A DNA stretch of 64,000 nucleotides from Oreocharis arfaki. Lineage: Eukaryota; Chordata; Aves; Passeriformes; Paramythiidae. Position numbers and translations under genes: made by a program. The first letter of the stretch is position 1; every line of letters starts with the position of its first letter. The DNA is taken from the NCBI GenBank assembly GCA_013398015.1, contig VZRR01002859.1, forward strand, positions 1,907,834 to 1,971,833, given 5' to 3'. Of this stretch, positions 51,201-56,500 are shown in pieces. The notes under the pieces are model-generated. The model was not told where the DNA came from, made no database searches, and was given only the letters and a program-made list of their open reading frames with translations.

Positions 51201-53580
51201 GACTTCGTAAGTCTGCAAAAATTAATAACAAAACCAAACAAACAAACAAAAAAACAAGCCAGAAACAACAAACAAAACCACCCCATGACGAAATGATGGC
51301 ACAAGAATTGAAATTTCTGATATAATTTGTGATACAGTAGTACCATTCACGAAAGGCTGCCCTNAGAAACAACAAACAAAACCACCCCATGACGAAATGA
51401 TGGCACAAGAATTGAAATTTCTGATATAATTTGTGATACAGTAGTACCATTCACGAAAGGCTGCCCTGTTGGAAAGCCAAAGAAGAGTAAAAAGGCACAG
51501 TTAGAATATTTTGGCACTCTGAAAACTTGAAATGTTTCCGGTTGTCTTATACTTGTAGTGTATGCAGTTATTGAACTAGTGATAATTATGTTATATTATA
51601 CTAACATGATTAATCCTTTTATGGCATAATATTAGTTACACTTTCATTAGAGTTCCTTTAGAACTGTATTTCTGTTTTAGTACTTACAGGTACTTAAATA
51701 GATTTTTTATTTCAAACTGTAAAGGAAATAAGGGAATCACAGATGTGCTTCCATAATGTCCTTTTTTAGGTCACTAACTGAAATGCAGTTAATATTTTTA
51801 ATAAAGATAAAAGATATGTTTTAGAAACAGAAGTGCTTTGTGGTAAACCCAGGTATACGTAGCCTACTCTGCGCTGGTCTTTTTGTTATACGTGTTGCTA
51901 GTTTGTGTTTGCTGTATTTAGGGTGCAGCTAGAGTTTTTGGCCAACTGTTCACTGTAGGCACTGCAGTTCAACAATTCCACAGTTAGGGTCATGTGTATC
52001 TGCAGTGGTGAGTGTTCTGCAGTTTGTCATTTTGAAAATGGATTTGCATTCCGAATTAACAACTTTGATCTGAAACCTCAACCCTGGTCCTGCAGCCAGG
52101 ATTTGCAATGTTCTTGGATGGAGGGGGGCATTGGGAAGGTGTGCCTGGAGCTGAAAACTGAACAGTTTCTTTTTGGCCGTGATGTTTTAGGGGTCTGCTA
52201 CCATGTCTTTCTAGAAGGGGACTTCCACCCCCACGAACGACTGAGCAGCCAGTCATTAGGGGAAAGCACCACGCTCGCTCCAGGTCGAGTGAGCAGGCTA
52301 GTGTCAGACCCTTATGCCCCGTACATCACCTAGCATCCGGAGGCTCGGCGCCACCTTCTCCACTTCTGACAAGGTTGCTATTATGTGTCCAGCATAGCTT
52401 TCATGTTCTGCCTCCAAGGTTTCAGTGTGGTGTGGTATTCTCTGAGCATACATGGCACATTCACTCATTCTGGCACTGTAGATTATTCTCTCTTCATGGT
52501 ATTTATACTTCTGCCATATCCTTTATGCCATCTATCTTCACTGTACAGTACTTCTTGCTGATGAACTTAAATAGTTATGCAAATTAAAAGACTGGCTGTG
52601 TCTCATCCTTCCATTGTTGTGTTTTGTTCTGTATCCATATGAAAATTATCAAAGTGTTTTTCTTGAACGCTGTGCAGAAAATCAAGTGTTGTTCACACAG
52701 CTAACTCTGATATTACAGGCTAAGAGAAAGTCAGTTGATCTACCTAGTGAAAGCCAAAAGCATTTTGAACTTGCACAAATGTCCTACTTTAAATTACAAA
52801 TTTTCTGCTTGCGACTTGATGAACAGTGATTATCCACTATAGTGAGTGTGACATTACTGTAACTGGCCGGGGCATTTCACAGTAAGCTCTCCTCAGCAAT
52901 CTGCTGCTTATCATCTTTGTTTTACTTTCTTAAACCTTTTCCCCACTGTTGTTATAGGTACCCGTACTTATTTTAAATGTTAGGGTTCCAGAGGTGTCTT
53001 TTTCCTTCTTTGAGTTCTGGGATAAACCACAGGCTATCCTATGGAAATAGATACTTGCTTTCCAGTTCTGTGTGGCCTTGTGCAATTATTGCATCAGCAC
53101 AAAGGGAATACTAAATTTATTAAAACGTAAAAGTGGCAATTTTTTACCAGTGCAGGATAAATTGTGAGTCATAATCATAAATGTTTCTTAAAAAACTGCT
53201 TTTCATTCAATGTTTTTGCACTATTACTTTATCAAACAAACAAAAGGAAATAATTTCTCCGTAGTTGAAGGTAGTTAGAGAAATTAAATGTGAGGCCTTA
53301 CAAGTTGGCTAGGTATCTACACCTGAGTATGTGCATATGGCATAGACCAAATGCAAACTTTTTCAAACCCATCTTCAGTACCTGCAACTCAATTTGTATT
53401 TAAAATTCAGAATATAAAATGTCTCTTCATTTGCCTTATTTTGCTTTTATCTCAATTTCATTTGCAGAACACATCAACAAGGAAGTCCCACGCAGTCTCC
53501 TCCTGCAGACACCTCCTTCAGCAGTCGTAGGGGAAGACAGCTACCGCAAGTTCCAGTAAGAAGTGGCAGTATAGAGCAAG
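6187..53580 (+). CDS. RIMS2: RIMS2 (RIM2) gene, internal part: 20 coding exons, both ends outside the window
   Basis: RIM2 is an active-zone scaffold of presynaptic terminals and secretory cells. It links Rab3 vesicles, Munc13, RIM-BP, ELKS and Cav2 calcium channels. The exons seen here (coordinates in separate entries) join in one continuous frame of 726 codons: PDZ domain, Ser-rich linker, C2A domain, and a long basic Ser/Pro/Arg-rich linker ending in an SH3-binding motif. Exon order and sequence match vertebrate RIM2 as I remember it; RIM1 differs strongly in the linker. Every internal border is AG...GT and phases fit at all 19 junctions. The first codon is completed upstream and the last downstream, so the Zn-finger N-terminus and the C2B C-terminus are not in this window. 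Introns range from 131 bp to about 6.4 kb. I cannot tell from this sequence which isoforms are made. Confidence 0.96.
6521..6547. repeat. Two-copy 13-mer tandem repeat
   Basis: The unit gtgatgctgctct occurs twice head to tail, followed by one further matching base. Probably simple slippage in an intron. Confidence 0.85.
6880..6915. repeat. Short inverted repeat (hairpin)
   Basis: The arm 6880-6895 (acacatgtgaaggatg) pairs with 6901-6915 (catccttccatgtgt), with one bulged base and a 5-nt loop. It is too short to be a typical microRNA precursor, and no function is implied. Confidence 0.8.
7020..7130 (+). CDS. RIMS2: RIMS2 exon 2: first half of the PDZ domain
   Basis: 111 nt, 37 whole codons (phase 0 to 0). 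Acceptor tttcaacag|CAT, donor AAA|GTAAGT. It encodes HPVTWQPSKEGDRLIG, then the first PDZ beta strand (RVILNKR) and the carboxylate-binding loop region ending SGALLGLK, the RIM version of the GLGF motif. In RIM proteins this domain binds the C-termini of ELKS/CAST and Cav2 channels. The exon boundary falls right after the peptide-binding loop. Confidence 0.97.
7131..8738. other. RIMS2 intron 2
   Basis: Phase 0, 1608 bp, GTAAGT...CAG. AT-rich; no repeat family or extra exon recognised. Confidence 0.85.
8739..8838 (+). CDS. RIMS2: RIMS2 exon 3: middle of the PDZ domain
   Basis: 100 nt, phase 0 to 1. Acceptor aaccag|GTT, donor GCAG|GTACAT. It encodes VVGGKMTELGRLGAFI, then TKVKKGSLADVVGHLRAG, which carries PDZ beta strands B-C and the short alpha-A helix. 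Almost identical to mammalian RIM2 as remembered (E for D in MTELGR). Confidence 0.97.
8839..10261. other. RIMS2 intron 3
   Basis: Phase 1, 1423 bp, GTACAT...AAG. AT-rich, with T-runs near 9609-9637. The open frame at 9337-9546 has no splice context or family signature. Confidence 0.85.
10262..10385 (+). CDS. RIMS2: RIMS2 exon 4: C-terminal half of the PDZ domain
   Basis: 124 nt, phase 1 to 2. Acceptor attaaag|GGG, donor TTGG|GTAAGG. It encodes GDEVLEWNGKPLPGATNEEV (the classical PDZ GDEhLxhNG turn and start of helix alpha-B), then YNIILESKSEPQVEIIVSRPI. It completes the PDZ domain. Confidence 0.97.
10386..16327. other. RIMS2 intron 4
   Basis: Phase 2, 5942 bp, GTAAGG...TAG. AT-rich with a two-copy 16-mer tandem at 13009-13040. 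No transposon family or coding exon recognised. A slightly GC-richer patch around 13390-13690 holds only chance open frames. Confidence 0.8.
13009..13040. repeat. Two-copy 16-mer tandem repeat
   Basis: The unit cacaaattagactgcc is repeated twice exactly, head to tail, in intron 4. Confidence 0.9.
16328..16374 (+). CDS. RIMS2: RIMS2 exon 5: linker after PDZ
   Basis: 47 nt, phase 2 to 1. Acceptor cgttttag|T, donor TCTA|GTGAGT. It encodes the end of RPIG, then DIPRIPETSHPPLES, a proline-rich linker between PDZ and C2A. Identical to the mammalian RIM linker as I remember it except T for S in PETSHPP. Confidence 0.96.
16375..17418. other. RIMS2 intron 5
   Basis: Phase 1, 1044 bp, GTGAGT...TAG. 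It contains a small perfect inverted repeat (9-bp arms, cttccctgg/ccagggaag, near 16915) and otherwise no recognised element. Confidence 0.85.
17419..17531 (+). CDS. RIMS2: RIMS2 exon 6: Ser-rich linker into C2A
   Basis: 113 nt, phase 1 to 0. Acceptor ggttttag|GT, donor TCT|GTGAGC. It encodes SSSSFESQKMERPSISVI, then SPTSPGALRDAPQVLPGQLS. The last residues (GQLS) begin the first C2A beta strand. The SP/TSP pairs are plausible phosphorylation sites (inference). Confidence 0.96.
17532..18528. other. RIMS2 intron 6
   Basis: Phase 0, 997 bp, GTGAGC...TAG. AT-rich; nothing recognised. Confidence 0.85.
18529..18659 (+). CDS. RIMS2: RIMS2 exon 7: C2A domain, first part
   Basis: 131 nt, phase 0 to 2. 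Acceptor cctgtag|GTT, donor AGAAG|GTAACA. It encodes VKLWYDKVGHQLIVNVLQA, then TDLPPRVDGRPRNPYVKMYFLPDR. This is C2 strand 1 through loop 1. The aspartate that precedes PYVK in calcium-binding C2 domains (SDPYVK) is Asn here (RNPYVK), as is typical of RIM C2A domains, which do not bind calcium. Confidence 0.97.
18660..18968. other. RIMS2 intron 7
   Basis: Phase 2, 309 bp, GTAACA...CAG. AT-rich; nothing else seen. Confidence 0.9.
18969..19140 (+). CDS. RIMS2: RIMS2 exon 8: C2A domain, core
   Basis: 172 nt, phase 2 to 0. Acceptor tgtttcag|T, donor GAG|GTGATG. It encodes SDKSKRRTKTVKKSLEPKWN, QTFLYSHVHRRDFRERMLEI and TVWDQPRVQEEESEFLGE. The polybasic strand KSKRRTKTVKK is a likely acidic-lipid or partner-binding surface. 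Loop 3 reads WDQPRVQEEE, lacking the DxD...D pattern of calcium-binding C2 domains. A TGCATG motif sits at 19145-19150, directly after the donor. Confidence 0.97.
19141..19271. other. RIMS2 intron 8, very short
   Basis: Phase 0, only 131 bp, GTGATG...TAG. It is the shortest intron in the window and contains an Rbfox-type TGCATG five bases into the intron. Confidence 0.9.
19272..19428 (+). CDS. RIMS2: RIMS2 exon 9: end of C2A and following linker
   Basis: 157 nt, phase 0 to 1. Acceptor ctgctag|ATT, donor CAAA|GTAGGT. It encodes ILIELETALLDDEPHWYKLQ, the last C2A strands with the C2-typical W-Y-x-L, then THDESSLPLPQPSPFMPRRH and VHGGESTSKKLQ. The proline-rich LPLPQPSPF stretch is a linker. Confidence 0.97.
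19429..20644. other. RIMS2 intron 9
   Basis: Phase 1, 1216 bp, GTAGGT...CAG. AT-rich with a T-run near 20350; no element recognised. Confidence 0.85.
20645..20716 (+). CDS. RIMS2: RIMS2 exon 10: acidic linker
   Basis: 72 nt, phase 1 to 1. Acceptor gttgtgcag|GA, donor CCAG|GTGCGT. It encodes RSRPISDSDISDFDVDDAIG, then VVPP. This acidic Ser/Asp segment follows C2A in RIM1 and RIM2. Length 72 and equal start and end phase make it skippable in frame. Confidence 0.96.
21788..21860. repeat. T/G-rich low-complexity tract
   Basis: Runs of T broken by GG, GTTTG and GGG on the + strand; intronic low-complexity sequence. Confidence 0.85.
25498..25526. repeat. Two-copy 15-mer tandem repeat
   Basis: The unit ttgaatacatgatca is followed by a second copy lacking only the last base. 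Confidence 0.85.
26787..26946 (+). CDS. RIMS2: RIMS2 exon 11: basic Ser/Arg-rich linker with tandem acceptor
   Basis: 160 nt, phase 1 to 2. Acceptor tgccag|TA (second acceptor three bases on, cagtag), donor AGAG|GTAGGC. It encodes VGYRSSTRESKSTTLTVPEQ, QRTTTHHRSRSVSPHRGDD and QGRPRSRLPNVPLQR. I chose the upstream acceptor because it yields the PPVGYRSS junction known in mammals; the downstream one would drop the valine. Confidence 0.96.
26947..27418. other. RIMS2 intron 11
   Basis: Phase 2, 472 bp, GTAGGC...CAG. AT-rich; nothing else seen. Confidence 0.9.
27419..27544 (+). CDS. RIMS2: RIMS2 exon 12: SR-like linker, symmetric cassette
   Basis: 126 nt, phase 2 to 2. Acceptor cttttcag|G, donor GAAAG|GTACAT. 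It encodes RSLDEIHQMRRSRSPTRHHD, then ASRTPIDYRSREMDSQYLSD and QE. It is rich in RS/SP pairs suited to phosphorylation (inference). It is the first of eight in-frame skippable exons. Confidence 0.96.
29813..29873. repeat. AT-rich inverted repeat / TA microsatellite
   Basis: A (TA)n-like core is flanked by aacagtt on the left and its complement aactgtt on the right, so the whole block can fold on itself. Probably a TA microsatellite that has degenerated. Confidence 0.8.
30662..30681. repeat. (T)20 homopolymer
   Basis: Uninterrupted run of 20 T in intron 12; a likely length-polymorphic site. Confidence 0.95.
31605..31667 (+). CDS. RIMS2: RIMS2 exon 13: 'SELLMLPRAKRGRSAECLH' cassette
   Basis: 63 nt, phase 2 to 2. 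Acceptor tgtgcag|T, donor ATCAG|GTAAAT. It encodes SELLMLPRAKRGRSAECLHT plus I. This segment distinguishes RIM2 from RIM1 and is nearly identical to the mammalian sequence. RGRS resembles a basophilic-kinase site (inference). Confidence 0.96.
31668..35038. other. RIMS2 intron 13
   Basis: Phase 2, 3371 bp, GTAAAT...AAG. AT-rich. A GC-richer patch near 33780-34260 holds only a chance open frame. Nothing recognised. Confidence 0.8.
35039..35116 (+). CDS. RIMS2: RIMS2 exon 14: 'VRHYKTLPPKMPLL' cassette
   Basis: 78 nt, phase 2 to 2. Acceptor attcaag|A, donor TACAG|GTAAGA. It encodes RSSVRHYKTLPPKMPLLENG, then THWNLY. It matches the optional mammalian RIM2 segment (VRHYKTLPPKMPLL). The acceptor is an AAG with a second AAG three bases downstream (aagaag). 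The PPKMP stretch is proline-rich. Confidence 0.93.
35117..35455. other. RIMS2 intron 14
   Basis: Phase 2, 339 bp, GTAAGA...AAG. AT-rich; nothing else. Confidence 0.9.
35456..35569 (+). CDS. RIMS2: RIMS2 exon 15: diverged cassette 'KTKSVIRQDISLLHDCLN'
   Basis: 114 nt, phase 2 to 2. Acceptor taccaag|C, donor GTTAG|GTAAGA. It encodes SSTLPACAKTKSVIRQDISL, then LHDCLNLRISKFGDDLLV. It aligns with the mammalian alternative segment (SSILPAHTKTKSV..QDISL.H) but is clearly less conserved than its neighbours. Exons 13-16 are packed within 4.5 kb, and 14-16 within 1.1 kb. Confidence 0.92.
35570..36032. other. RIMS2 intron 15
   Basis: Phase 2, 463 bp, GTAAGA...TAG, with a strong T/C-rich tract before the acceptor. 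Nothing else seen. Confidence 0.9.
36033..36122 (+). CDS. RIMS2: RIMS2 exon 16: 'RARSASTNCLRPDTSLHSPE' cassette
   Basis: 90 nt, phase 2 to 2. Acceptor gcactag|T, donor GAAAG|GTATAA. It encodes SELQPSLDRARSASTNCLRP, then DTSLHSPERER. It is diagnostic of RIM2 and almost identical to mammals. RARSAS is a good basophilic-kinase consensus (inference). Confidence 0.97.
36123..41490. other. RIMS2 intron 16
   Basis: Phase 2, 5368 bp, GTATAA...CAG. It contains a candidate 24-nt microexon at 37226-37249 (separate entry). The rest is AT-rich with no recognised transposon. Confidence 0.8.
37226..37249 (+). CDS. RIMS2: Candidate 24-nt RIMS2 microexon
   Basis: Acceptor cttgttgcag follows a strong pyrimidine tract from about 37140 with several TGC elements, including one touching the acceptor as in neuronal microexons. 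Donor GAAGAG|GTATCC. In phase 2 it reads R-EVTNVLK and ends AG|, exactly the phase of the surrounding exons 16 and 17, so inclusion adds eight residues. I do not remember this peptide in mammalian RIM2, and no transcript evidence is visible from sequence. Confidence 0.45.
41491..41574 (+). CDS. RIMS2: RIMS2 exon 17: 'SPSLERRRPTSPRIHIQ' cassette
   Basis: 84 nt, phase 2 to 2. Acceptor ggcaaacag|G, donor GACAG|GTACTA. It encodes RGRLSPSLERRRPTSPRIHI, then QHASPEDD. It matches mammalian RIM2 (GRWSPSL.RRRP.SPRIQIQHASPE). It is basic with two SP sites. It is short and has no start codon, so it is easy to miss in an open-frame scan. Confidence 0.95.
45477..45501 (+). promoter_or_regulatory. Paired TGCATG motifs (possible Rbfox sites)
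   Basis: TGCATG occurs at 45477-45482 and 45496-45501, 19 bases apart, about 65-90 bases upstream of the candidate exon at 45567. Rbfox proteins bind (U)GCAUG and control neuronal cassette exons; upstream sites usually repress. A regulatory role here is inference. Confidence 0.35.
45567..45644 (+). CDS. RIMS2: Candidate 78-nt RIMS2 cassette exon
   Basis: Acceptor attgtgaag|A follows a C/T-rich tract (about 45505-45555); donor ACAGAG|GTATCC. In phase 2 it is open throughout, R-TRTLESCIPKQDSVDHLS, then AKPGAAQ, ending AG|, so it fits between exons 17 and 18 in frame. It is richer in GC than the flanking intron and resembles the polar linker exons. No start codon is present, so it escapes open-frame scans. 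I cannot confirm it against a known isoform. Confidence 0.55.
46061..46088. repeat. Short hairpin
   Basis: The arms ctgctctcaagg and ccctgagagcag pair with one mismatch around a 4-nt loop (acag). It lies in a GC-richer island of intron 17; no function is known. Confidence 0.75.
47929..48000 (+). CDS. RIMS2: RIMS2 exon 18: 'SSQKQTRKGPAAETE' cassette
   Basis: 72 nt, phase 2 to 2. Acceptor tttcacag|G, donor GAAAG|GTAGGA. It encodes RQSRKVERYSSQKQTRKGPA, then AETE. It aligns residue for residue with mammalian RHSRKSERSSIQKQTRKG.. It is small and without ATG, and in another frame it gives a misleading open frame. Confidence 0.95.
49548..49573. repeat. 26-bp perfect palindrome
   Basis: The arm aaaaggtagttta (49548-49560) is followed directly by its exact reverse complement (49561-49573). 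Further gtttataaa copies on both sides (from 49538 and to 49590) extend the symmetry imperfectly. Confidence 0.95.
50462..50518 (+). CDS. RIMS2: Candidate 57-nt RIMS2 cassette exon
   Basis: Acceptor tctcttggaag|G after a pyrimidine-rich run (ctctatctttctctt); donor TTGCAG|GTATGT is strong. In phase 2 it reads R-RHVCKKSITGEGDKLLSC and ends AG|, in frame between exons 18 and 19. Length 57 keeps the frame. Like exons 14 and 15 it uses an AAG acceptor. I do not recognise the peptide from mammalian RIM2. It could be a chance match. Confidence 0.5.
51261..51467. other. Exact 103-bp direct duplication flanking a single N (assembly join)
   Basis: 51261-51363 and 51365-51467 are identical, separated only by the N at 51364. 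Such a pattern is expected where two overlapping contigs were joined with a placeholder instead of being merged. It produces a duplicated open frame on the minus strand that should be ignored. Confidence 0.9.
52191..52373 (+). CDS. RIMS2: RIMS2 exon 19: GC-rich linker 'EQPVIRGKHHARSRSSEQ'
   Basis: 183 nt, phase 2 to 2. Acceptor gatgttttag|G, donor ACAAG|GTTGCT (weak). It encodes RGLLPCLSRRGLPPPRTTEQ, PVIRGKHHARSRSSEQASVR, PLCPVHHLASGGSAPPSPLL and T. It matches mammalian RIM2 (CLSRRG...DQPVIRGKHPARSRSSE, GGSAPPSPLLTR). It is distinctly GC- and CpG-richer than its introns. The longer open frame over this place is in another frame and is not the protein. Confidence 0.95.
52374..53467. other. RIMS2 intron 19
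   Basis: Phase 2, 1094 bp, GTTGCT...CAG. Open frames at 52375-52587 and 52614-52829 have no matching splice borders and no family signature. Confidence 0.85.
53468..53580 (+). CDS. RIMS2: RIMS2 exon 20: linker with RIM-BP-binding motif
   Basis: 113 nt, phase 2 to 1. Acceptor catttgcag|A, donor CAAG|GTATCA. It encodes RTHQQGSPTQSPPADTSFSS, then RRGRQLPQVPVRSGSIEQ. RQLPQVP (53535-53555) is an RxxPxxP motif at the position where RIM proteins bind the SH3 domains of RIM-BP, the link to calcium channels. The next codon (G|..) is completed outside the exons firmly identified here. Confidence 0.96.
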
Positions 53581-56500
53581 GTATCAAATAATGAGCTTGT
53601 GATAGCTCAAACTCTTTGATTTCTTACCTTTCTTTTCTTTAAGTCTTCTTGGCTAACTACGTGTCCAATGCTATAATTCTACCAGTAAAGCAATAGAAGA
53701 GGATGAAAGCATCTTTGTAGTTCGGGAAGTCTGGTGAAGTTTGACTGGTGGGCTATTACATGTGGTTTAATTGCCTTAATTTTCTAGTACCCTTTTATGT
53801 TTAAAACTTCTGTTAGAGTCATGCTAGTTTTCAACACGTCAAGTATGTTATCAGAAAAAAAAAAAAAGGGTCAAAGATTTTAACAGTCTTACTCATTTTT
53901 TATTTCGTGGTTTATATTTATTGTTGTGCATTATTTACATAGATTAATAATAAATGTCACAGATCTGTTTTTCTTCTGGAGTTCATAGTTCAGTGCGTAA
54001 AGAATGAAAATAACTACCATGGGAAAATGTGAGAGCACAGGTCACCAGCCCTTTCTTGCTTGAGAATAAACTGATCAGGCAAAGAGTGCCGCGCTTTTCT
54101 GAAAAAGACAATGCTTATGGAAGATGTTTCTTATATCCTAACATCAAATAAGGATGTACATTACTGTTTCCTTTTCTAGCAACGTACTGCATACACTGAA
54201 TGAATGAGTTGTTAAGGTAAAATTAAGTGGCACAATGGATAATATTTGTACATTCATGTTTTCTTCTATGTTTAAAAAATCCTGTTTTCTTATTGACTAC
54301 AAGCAACAACTGAGATTGCCACAGACCAGAAGGTTTTCTTCTTTGTGGAAATTAAAGAAATGCTTATAATGATGAAATATTGTAGTGCATTACAGTACTG
54401 TTAGCAGATCACATTCTTGAACAGATAAAGTTGCTGGCCACGACCACCTTATCATGACAGATTACCAATGAGGTTTTGTGTATGATGGCTTGCATTGATC
54501 TGCAGTCAGTTTGTGTTAATGTTAAGGCTTTGAGCTGTGATGGCATACAAACCCTTCAATTAGCACATATAAAATGTACTCTTGTTTTATATATGTTTTT
54601 ATTTTGAATGACTAATATACTGATATAAGTGGCTTTTATTACCTTTAAACTTTCTACTCAGGTCCTCTCGTTTTGTAGTGAATCTAGTACTGTTTGAATT
54701 ATAAACTAGTTACAAACTACATTCAAAGTTTCTATTTCTGCATATGAGCAAGTTGGGGGCTTTATAGGGAAATGTAATAAGTAATGAATTTCAACTTTCT
54801 TCCATATTTCTACTTCAATTTCAGAACTTGGTACAATATATAATGATGAATCATCTTTTTATTTAATTTTAATTTGACTTTCCTTTGCATATTCATACAT
54901 CATCTTTCTGCTGGTCTTGGTAACTGGTGTGTGAGAGTAAAATACCAGTTTATGTTTTGTTGAAGGCGTTGGAAATGAATATAGAACTTACCCTGAAAAT
55001 GAGTAGAGATGGAATATGTACAGAAGAGGAAAGAAAAAATGAAAGTTGAGTAGAAGGCCAAAGCTACTCTAGGTTTATAAAGTTGTTGATACTGTGAACA
55101 CTTGTAAAGTGATGCTGCTTCAGTGAACTCTTGTTTAATTTTTTACACTTGTGCTTAATGTGCTTGCGCCTTATATATAAAATGGGCAAATAGGATGTGC
55201 CGTGGTTTGCTCTGTTGTTTACAAATCGTGCTGCCTGTGTCACTATGGCTGTACTATAGCACATGGGATCAGTGGTTAAAGAGATTTCCTTCTCTACACA
55301 GTACTTTGGTTTCATCTGAGCGACTGACTTTGCTTCTGAAAGGGAGATTTTCTTATTTTACCCACGTTTAATGCTCTTTTCAGGCTCAGAACCTATTTGC
55401 AGAGAGTACTAAATTGAATAGGTTTTATAATACATGTTTAAAGACTTTTGTCAGTATCTGTTGAAATACATATGCAAGTATGTCTAACTTAATACTACTG
55501 CAAGAAATTAAATTCAGTAAGGCCATCAGACCACAGTACTTGCTCTGATTTACATTACCAAATTTTAATATTAGTTTCACCTTTACAATCCCTTTCAAAC
55601 GAGTACCAGGGTCAACTGTAGTGACCAGAAGTGATCTGACCTTAATGTAGTATTGAACCCAAACCATATTGAGATCTGTAAAAGATTTGCATTAACTGTG
55701 CTTGGAACTGGAGTGTGTCCTTAATGGTTTAAATTCACAGTCACCATAGATACAGATGATGTCAAAATCTAGTGCAATATCCAGATGTTAATGGAAATAG
55801 TTCAAAATGCATTTTCCTCCTATATTTTGATGGTCTTCTTGACATCTTGTGTTTCAAGGAAAACATGTATGATATGCCATGAAGTATCATTTTTATAATA
55901 AAGTACTTTATGTTCCATAAAAATCCTGTTGTTTCATGAGGGTCAAATACCCACCTAAATATATATATCTATGAATCTAAATGTAAACATATATGCATTT
56001 TAGTCTGTTATACAAGGCATAGTGATTGCTGCAAAAGGATTGCATATTTGTATACCAAGAATGGGCTTCTTATTTGCTCTTTTGCACATTCAGGAGACAT
56101 AGAAGAATTCAGTGAAGCAAGTTTATTACTCTTTAAAGTTCTCATTATGGAACAAATGAGACTTAATGAAGGAGCAAGAGACCAGTAGCAGTTTTCATGT
56201 GGAGAAACAGAATGATATTTTGACTACTAATCTTTAATCTTTAGCTATCAATTGTAAGTGATCATAATCATGCTGATAAGGCTTGACTGGGGTTGTATGT
56301 CAGACATTCCATTTTGTTGCCAAGTTAAGAACTAAAAAAAGGTTGTTTCCTTGTCTCTAACAAATGATGTTGTCTTATTTACTACTCTGGTTGGCAGTCT
56401 GAGAATCATAAAAATTCAGCTTAGGAGAAAATAAGGTAGTTTTACAAGGTCCTGAATAATAGACATACTTTCTTTAAAAAAAATCTCACAGTGGTAGTTG

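Larger units (their letters stand above)
48001..52190. other. RIMS2 intron 18
   Basis: Phase 2, 4190 bp, GTAGGA...TAG. It contains a 26-bp perfect palindrome (49548-49573), a candidate 57-nt exon (50462-50518), an AAAC-rich tract (51229-51260) and an exact duplication around an N (51261-51467). Confidence 0.8.

Noticed and set aside
51992..52333. 113-residue open frame overlapping exon 19
   Set aside because: It is in the wrong frame. The real RIM2 reading of 52191-52373 is shifted and matches the known protein.
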